Assembly: GCF_003173735.1 (NCBI RefSeq)
Contig: NZ_CP029551.1
Location: forward strand, 1,057,001 to 1,121,000
Direction of reading: 5' to 3'
DNA length: 64,000 bases
From: Methylobacterium radiodurans
Lineage (GTDB): Bacteria; Pseudomonadota; Alphaproteobacteria; Rhizobiales; Beijerinckiaceae
The position numbers and the translations under genes are program-made. Below, in pieces: positions 63,376-64,000 of this stretch. The notes under the pieces are model-generated. The model saw only the letters and a list, made by a program, of their open reading frames with translations, was not told the DNA's origin and did no database searches. Each line of letters opens with the position of its first letter. The first letter of the stretch is position 1.

Positions 63376-64000
63376 TCAGTCGCCGTGCTCGGCTTCGGCC
63401 TTGCCGAGCTCTGCCTTGAGGAGAAACGTGTTCGCGACCGCGATGGCCTCGCCGGGTTTGAGGCCGGTCGTCACCTCGAAGGCTTCGTCGTCCGAGCGGC
63501 CGGTCTCGACGTCGCGCTTCTCGAAGCCTTCCTGCGTGCGCACGAAGACGACGCGCTTGCCCTCGATCGTCTGAAGGGCGGCCTTGGGCACTCGTACCGG
63601 GACCTCGTCCATCGAAACCGCGACCTCGGCGGTGACGAAGGTTCCGGGGCGCCAAGCGAAATCGTTGTTCGGTAGGGCCACGACGACGCGGGCGGCACGG
63701 GTATCGGCGTTGAGGAGGGGGCTGACGAAGATCACCTTGCCGCGCGCACGACGATCTCCATCCCCGTCGCTCGGTGCGACGGTGACTTCCGCGCCTTCCT
63801 TGACCTTGGCGAGGTCTGAGGTCGGAACGGAAAGCTCGATCCAGACGGTGGAGAGGTCGGCGACCGTGTAGAGATCGGCCGGATCGCCTTCCTTGCCGAC
63901 AGCCGTACCGACATCGACCTTGCGCTCGACGATCCGACCTGAGAGCGGAGAACGCAGCTCGTACTGACGCAGGGTCGAGGCGTTCGCCGTCGCTTCGTCC
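63376..64000 (-). CDS. czcB: RND adaptor CzcB, C-terminal part
   Basis: At least 207 residues of a CzcB-type membrane-fusion protein, entering from the right edge. Visible: end of the lipoyl/hairpin part (YELRSPLSGRIVERKVDVG), barrel (LYTVADLSTVWIELSVPTSD; VIFVSPLLNADTRAARVVVA) and membrane-proximal domain (VPKAALQTIEGKRVVFVRTQ). The C-terminus ends AELGKAEAEHGD. It is 14 bases upstream of czcA and co-transcribed. The start codon lies outside the window. Confidence 0.88.
   Translation of the reverse strand, partial: DEATANASTLRQYELRSPLSGRIVERKVDVGTAVGKEGDPADLYTVADLSTVWIELSVPTSDLAKVKEGAEVTVAPSDGDGDRRARGKVIFVSPLLNADTRAARVVVALPNNDFAWRPGTFVTAEVAVSMDEVPVRVPKAALQTIEGKRVVFVRTQEGFEKRDVETGRSDDEAFEVTTGLKPGEAIAVANTFLLKAELGKAEAEHGD

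Noticed and set aside
1..64000. CRISPR array, riboswitch, rRNA or complete tRNA
   Set aside because: No regularly spaced direct repeats, no recognisable riboswitch core and no full tRNA or rRNA were seen on reading the sequence; a covariance-model scan would be needed to be certain.

Overview
The window is high-GC DNA from an alphaproteobacterium. The multi-PAS HWE histidine kinase, the PQQ-dehydrogenase-associated SoxYZ/CXXCW genes, the RegA-type regulator and the KfrA-like protein all fit Methylobacteriaceae (Methylobacterium-like). That is inference, because there is no rRNA or intact tRNA to anchor it. The KfrA-like protein, two integrase genes, several IS remnants and many broken genes suggest a genomic island or megaplasmid.

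Left part (0-18 kb). An HTH fragment and a RegA/ActR-like response regulator are followed by a five-gene leftward operon (2.8-5.9 kb): SoxYZ-like carrier, CXXCW rhodanese-like protein, periplasmic thioredoxin, CcdA-type electron conduit and an exported protein. A Crp/Fnr regulator diverges from it. Then come a KfrA-like protein, a TIR protein with Ala/Lys/Pro tails, a broken DUF2235 gene, small hypotheticals and IS21-like ends. A three-gene signalling cluster follows: Crp-like regulator, 1192-aa GAF/PAS HWE kinase and receiver protein. Next to it is a LOV-PAS gene that loses its 3' end where an integrase begins.

Mobile and defence-like part (18-33.5 kb). A tyrosine recombinase, a decayed second integrase and a tRNA 3'-end-like fragment mark an integration site. 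Next is a leftward operon resembling bacterial ubiquitin-like conjugation systems: three-repeat multi-ubiquitin protein, E1/ThiF protein, DUF6527 zinc protein and a DUF2235 hydrolase. Then a decayed hipBA pair with intact palindromic operators. Then a tightly coupled three-gene operon: sigma-region-4-like protein, HTH protein, and a 1128-aa fusion of an ImmA/IrrE-type metallopeptidase, a UvrD-type helicase and a RecB/AddB-like Fe-S domain. I do not recognise this last set as a named system; it is the strongest candidate for something undescribed. A frameshifted metallophosphoesterase and IS21 and IS5-like transposase remnants close the region.

Middle (33.5-51 kb). Ordinary genes alternate with long gene-poor or decayed stretches: MscS channel, DedA protein, cation antiporter, PepSY protein, phospholipase D, OprB porin, DUF1275 protein and SGNH acyltransferase. 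Fragments of a phytase-like esterase, an S11 peptidase and a YeiH-type exporter lie between them.

Right (51-64 kb). Two heavy-metal efflux clusters converge: a rightward Cus/Czc-type set (Cys/His-rich leader, adaptor, RND pump, small periplasmic protein, TolC) and a leftward Czc set (CzcB, CzcA, exported protein, CzcD, small membrane protein). CzcB runs off the right edge.
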